A stretch of 36,210 bases of DNA, taken from NCBI GenBank assembly GCA_024228355.1, contig JAAETN010000470.1:1-36210 (forward strand), written 5' to 3'. This document shows, piece after piece, positions 33,392 to 36,210 of the stretch. The position numbers were made by a program, and so were the translations under genes. Position 1 is the first letter of the stretch. Every line of letters begins with the position of its first letter. Under the pieces are notes generated by a model, which made no database searches, had not been told where the DNA came from, and saw only the letters and a program-made list of their open reading frames with translations. The DNA comes from Maribacter sp. (GTDB lineage Bacteria > Bacteroidota > Bacteroidia > Flavobacteriales > Flavobacteriaceae).

Positions 33392-34657
33392 TTATTTCAC
33401 AAACTTAGAGGCCCATTTAATATACTGTTCCCAATCGTAGTCGGTTACATCATGCTTTCCGGTACGGATGTGATAGGCAACCGTATTTTGAATAGGACGG
33501 TTGACCTCGAGAATTTCTTTAGAAGTGATTCCTTCTTTTCCAAACAAGGCATAAACGGGAGTGGCATAATAGGCCGAAAGAAACTCTCCCTTGGGGTCTG
33601 CCCACTGGTCTTTTTTGGCACTAGCTACGTATAATGGTCTAGGGGCAATTAATGCCAATAATTGGTGCTGATCCACTAATAGGGCTTCTTCATTTTCATT
33701 GTATTGTTCAAAATTATCGCAAAACCAATGAGGAAAACTTTGGTTGATTCGACCGACGGTTTCACCGAATTTTCGCTTTGAAAGTGCTGCTCCCCCGCAT
33801 CCTGAGTTGTTTGAAATGACCCCAGCAAACCGTTCATCGGTGGCCCCGGTCCATAAGGCTGCCTTACCCAATCGGGAATGTCCGAATACCACTACTTTAG
33901 AGGCATCCACATGGATATCGGTTTCCAAATAATCCATGGCTCGGCTCAAGCCGAACGCCCATGCTGCAATGCTACCCCACTCATCGGTTTTAGGTTTATG
34001 TTGATCATCTGAATAGAATAACGCATGAAGTCCATCCGAAAAATCATTTTTATCGGGATCTATCTCACCGTAATAAATGGTAGCCAACCCATAACCTGCA
34101 TTGAGTATTTTTTCAATGGCCCAACGTTGAGCAAGTACATTTCTTGATTTTTCCGTAGGTGTATGATCGGTTATTCCAAAATCATCATTGTTCCTACTCC
34201 AAGCCTCGGTAACAATAACTTCAGGATCGTTGGTAATTGTATGGTTTCCATAAAAGTTGTACCCTAGGAATAAGGACGTATTTAATTTGTCTTTGGGTAG
34301 ATAGATTAAAATGGTAAAGCGAAGCGAATGCTCGTTTTTTGTCAAAACAACCTCCACCTGTTTACGTTTAGCTTGGCCATTCAACGCATTGTTGGCTTGT
34401 TCGACGACTTTGAATGAAACCTCGTCTAATTTACCAGGAACGCTACCATATACCTCATTTTGAAAAAAATCCAATAGTTCAGGCCTGCGTTTTTTGACCC
34501 ATTTCCTAGCGTTGCTCAACTTTTTACCATTAAAGCGGATTAGAGGATCAGGAACCTGAAATTTCGGCACCTTGGTATCGTCATAATTAGGTGTAAATTG
34601 TGCAGATGAGCTATATGTCATGAAAAGAAATGCGATAAAACAGTTTATTAATTTCAT
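33392..34657 (-). CDS. CE15-like glucuronoyl esterase/alpha-beta hydrolase
   Basis: A 421-residue exported alpha/beta hydrolase with a signal peptide (1-19, cleaved near SSA/Q). The nucleophile elbow GHSRLGK (259-265, Ser261), NNSGCGGAALSKRKFGETVG with E299 as the likely acid, and H402 in KHDVTDYDWEQY form the CE15-type triad. CE15 enzymes cut esters between glucuronic acid and lignin alcohols, and marine members act on other uronate esters. Its ATG overlaps the stop of the upstream hydroxylase gene by four bases (ATGA), so the two are coupled, though functionally unlike. Some homologues are annotated acetylxylan esterase. Confidence 0.88.
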   Translation of the reverse strand: MKLINCFIAFLFMTYSSSAQFTPNYDDTKVPKFQVPDPLIRFNGKKLSNARKWVKKRRPELLDFFQNEVYGSVPGKLDEVSFKVVEQANNALNGQAKRKQVEVVLTKNEHSLRFTILIYLPKDKLNTSLFLGYNFYGNHTITNDPEVIVTEAWSRNNDDFGITDHTPTEKSRNVLAQRWAIEKILNAGYGLATIYYGEIDPDKNDFSDGLHALFYSDDQHKPKTDEWGSIAAWAFGLSRAMDYLETDIHVDASKVVVFGHSRLGKAALWTGATDERFAGVISNNSGCGGAALSKRKFGETVGRINQSFPHWFCDNFEQYNENEEALLVDQHQLLALIAPRPLYVASAKKDQWADPKGEFLSAYYATPVYALFGKEGITSKEILEVNRPIQNTVAYHIRTGKHDVTDYDWEQYIKWASKFVK

Positions 34658-36210
34658 TGTTTGGCTACTAAACTTTTATCCACCAGCTCAATACCATCGT
34701 CGATCAAGCGTCCGACTTTTGGATTTTTCTGTTTTACCGTTTCCAAGTACGCTTTTATCTCCGAGGCGAATTCTTGCTCCTTTTGTATCTCAGGATTCAT
34801 TTTGGCCAATTCATACAATTCAACACATAACAGCCAATCCTCCGTGAATTTGTTGGAGATTTCCTTAAATACCTTATTTCGCGAAATAATGGTGTTTTGA
34901 CCTTTCCTAAAATCCCTTATTTGTTGATATAATTGTTCAAGCTGCACTGTTCTATCATCCTTTGTCTGCTTAATAGTAGTTTCGGATATCTCATGGGTAA
35001 CCAAATCAAAACTATTCAGATCGGCAGGACCATTAAATGCCGATACAATATGTTCCCCAATGGCCATGCTATAAAGTTCATCTTGAGATTTAAAAAGGAT
35101 AGTATCTTTATGTTTCACATTACAATTCTTAAATGTAACAAGTATTATTTTTCCCCTTAGATTTCGTGTGCCAGTAATGATTTCTCCTTGTATGGTGATA
35201 TTGCCTTCAAATTCCAAGGAAATGTTTTCCCCTTCATAAATATTATATGCTTTTAAGTCCCTTGGACTCATATCCTCAATGGCAAGATTTATTCCCATGA
35301 GCTTGCCCATAGGTGAACCAAACCCATTTGCATGTTTTTCAATGCCGTGACCAACTAATTCTTTCTCACGGTATGCAAGGGCAGTTGGGCCAATGGTTTG
35401 GAAAAAAACGGGCTTGTTTTCATGTTCAATGACCATTTCAAAATTCCCAGAAATCTGAAGTCCTGTACTCAATTCTATAGTACCTAATTCCCTTGAGTTG
35501 ATTAATTTTTTGATAGCACTGATACCTCCTTTACGCAAGGCCATGGTATTTGCAAATTCCTCCAAAACCTGACTCAAAAAGGCAAAATCGGGCGTTACGA
35601 ACAATTGGGGTTGAGGTTTGGTAATATCAAACGCAGTATGTGCAGCTTTAATGGAATATGGGATTTTATCTACTTTGTTGGTCATGCACCAAGCACTCTC
35701 TCCGATTGAGGACAATAAGCCTGCGCCATAGATTTTCGGATTTTCAACTGTACCGATAAGTCCGTATTCCACGGTCCACCAATGCAAGTTTCTTATAAGG
35801 GAAATTTCACTTGGCTCACCCATATTTTGCTGCAGCTCTTCAATGTGCTTTTCTGCTGCCAAAATATCATTTTCTGGAGTTCCTGATGCCTCTTTGATTA
35901 TAGACAGATGCCTTACAGCTTCATATAATTCAAAATCCTTGGCATTTGAAATAGCCTTACTACCTATTTCCCCAAAACGCCTTAGATATTCGGCATACTC
36001 CGGATTGGCGATAATAGGGGCATGGCCAGCTCCTTCATGAATAATATCTGGGGCCGGGGTGTACTCAATATGTTCCAATTGACGAATATCAGAAGCTATA
36101 ACCAACACATTATAAGCTTGAAACTCCATAAATGCCGATGGTGGAATAAATCCATCCACGGCAACAGCTGCCCATCCAATATCCTTTAAAATACGGTTCA
36201 TACCATACAT
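34654..36210 (-). CDS. Aromatic amino acid (phenylalanine) hydroxylase, 5' end cut by window
   Basis: The visible 518 residues start within the catalytic domain of the biopterin-dependent hydroxylases; the ATG at the window edge is internal, as conserved sequence is already under way (GWAAVAVDGFIPPSAFMEF). Iron ligands are H58 and H63 in HEGAGHAP and E148 in WWTVEYGLIG (numbering from the edge). About 250 residues after the catalytic core form an extra C-terminal domain, typical for the long Bacteroidota form. It should turn phenylalanine into tyrosine with a pterin cofactor; tryptophan is less likely. It is the upstream partner of the CE15-like gene, with a four-base overlap. Confidence 0.9.
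   Translation of the reverse strand: MYGMNRILKDIGWAAVAVDGFIPPSAFMEFQAYNVLVIASDIRQLEHIEYTPAPDIIHEGAGHAPIIANPEYAEYLRRFGEIGSKAISNAKDFELYEAVRHLSIIKEASGTPENDILAAEKHIEELQQNMGEPSEISLIRNLHWWTVEYGLIGTVENPKIYGAGLLSSIGESAWCMTNKVDKIPYSIKAAHTAFDITKPQPQLFVTPDFAFLSQVLEEFANTMALRKGGISAIKKLINSRELGTIELSTGLQISGNFEMVIEHENKPVFFQTIGPTALAYREKELVGHGIEKHANGFGSPMGKLMGINLAIEDMSPRDLKAYNIYEGENISLEFEGNITIQGEIITGTRNLRGKIILVTFKNCNVKHKDTILFKSQDELYSMAIGEHIVSAFNGPADLNSFDLVTHEISETTIKQTKDDRTVQLEQLYQQIRDFRKGQNTIISRNKVFKEISNKFTEDWLLCVELYELAKMNPEIQKEQEFASEIKAYLETVKQKNPKVGRLIDDGIELVDKSLVAKQ

Noticed and set aside
33830-33860. TGAT in the CE15-like protein as an ApbE flavinylation site
   Set aside because: The motif lies in the catalytic domain next to the nucleophile, not in an FMN_bind domain, and the gene is far from apbE.

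Overview
The window reads as chromosome of a marine Flavobacteriaceae-type Bacteroidota (Zobellia/Maribacter/Arenibacter-like by gene content; genus is inference). Reasons: AT-rich DNA, Bacteroidota promoters of the form TTTG-N20-TAnnTTTG (two perfect examples), typical flavobacterial synteny (alaS divergent from an M23 peptidase-MerR-LemA-TPM run; era and der close together), and carbohydrate and sulfatase genes of an algal-polysaccharide degrader.

Left part, plus strand (1-9.6 kb): a partial SUMF1-domain gene, YceI, ApbE, then a tight three-gene redox operon (PSCyt1/DUF1549/DUF1553 c-type cytochrome protein, Tat-exported DUF1501 protein, DUF2231 membrane protein fused to a CxxCH domain and leucine-rich repeats). 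It is followed by an SDR dehydrogenase and a fumarylacetoacetate-hydrolase-family enzyme that look like the last two steps of a non-phosphorylative L-fucose-type pathway.

Middle accessory part, mostly minus strand (9.6-21.1 kb): an arsR-arsM pair, a relic of a GH29 alpha-L-fucosidase next to an intact sulfatase, an atypical SDR, a nucleoside-hydrolase-like exported protein, a membrane protein/XRE regulator pair, a frameshifted tyrosine-recombinase relic, and a TetR-GMC oxidoreductase-small subunit-TIM-barrel operon that looks like a 3-keto-sugar oxidation pathway. The TetR promoter carries a perfect 31-bp palindrome. Between this operon and tRNA-Arg(TCT) lie two tandem ~160-bp repeat units; a third stands beside the integrase relic. 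The units differ in sequence but share one fold, and the two next to the tRNA begin with a copy of its 3' end. This is the most unusual structure in the window.

Right part (21.1-36.2 kb): tRNA-Arg and tRNA-fMet, an alanine/glycine:cation symporter, era, a small membrane protein, der, the TPM/TPM/LemA/MerR/M23 operon, alaS with a GSCFA gene, a Tat-exported DinB-like protein, a CE15-like esterase, and a phenylalanine-hydroxylase-family gene running off the right edge. REP-like palindromes occur near the tRNAs, and one sits inside the GSCFA coding sequence.
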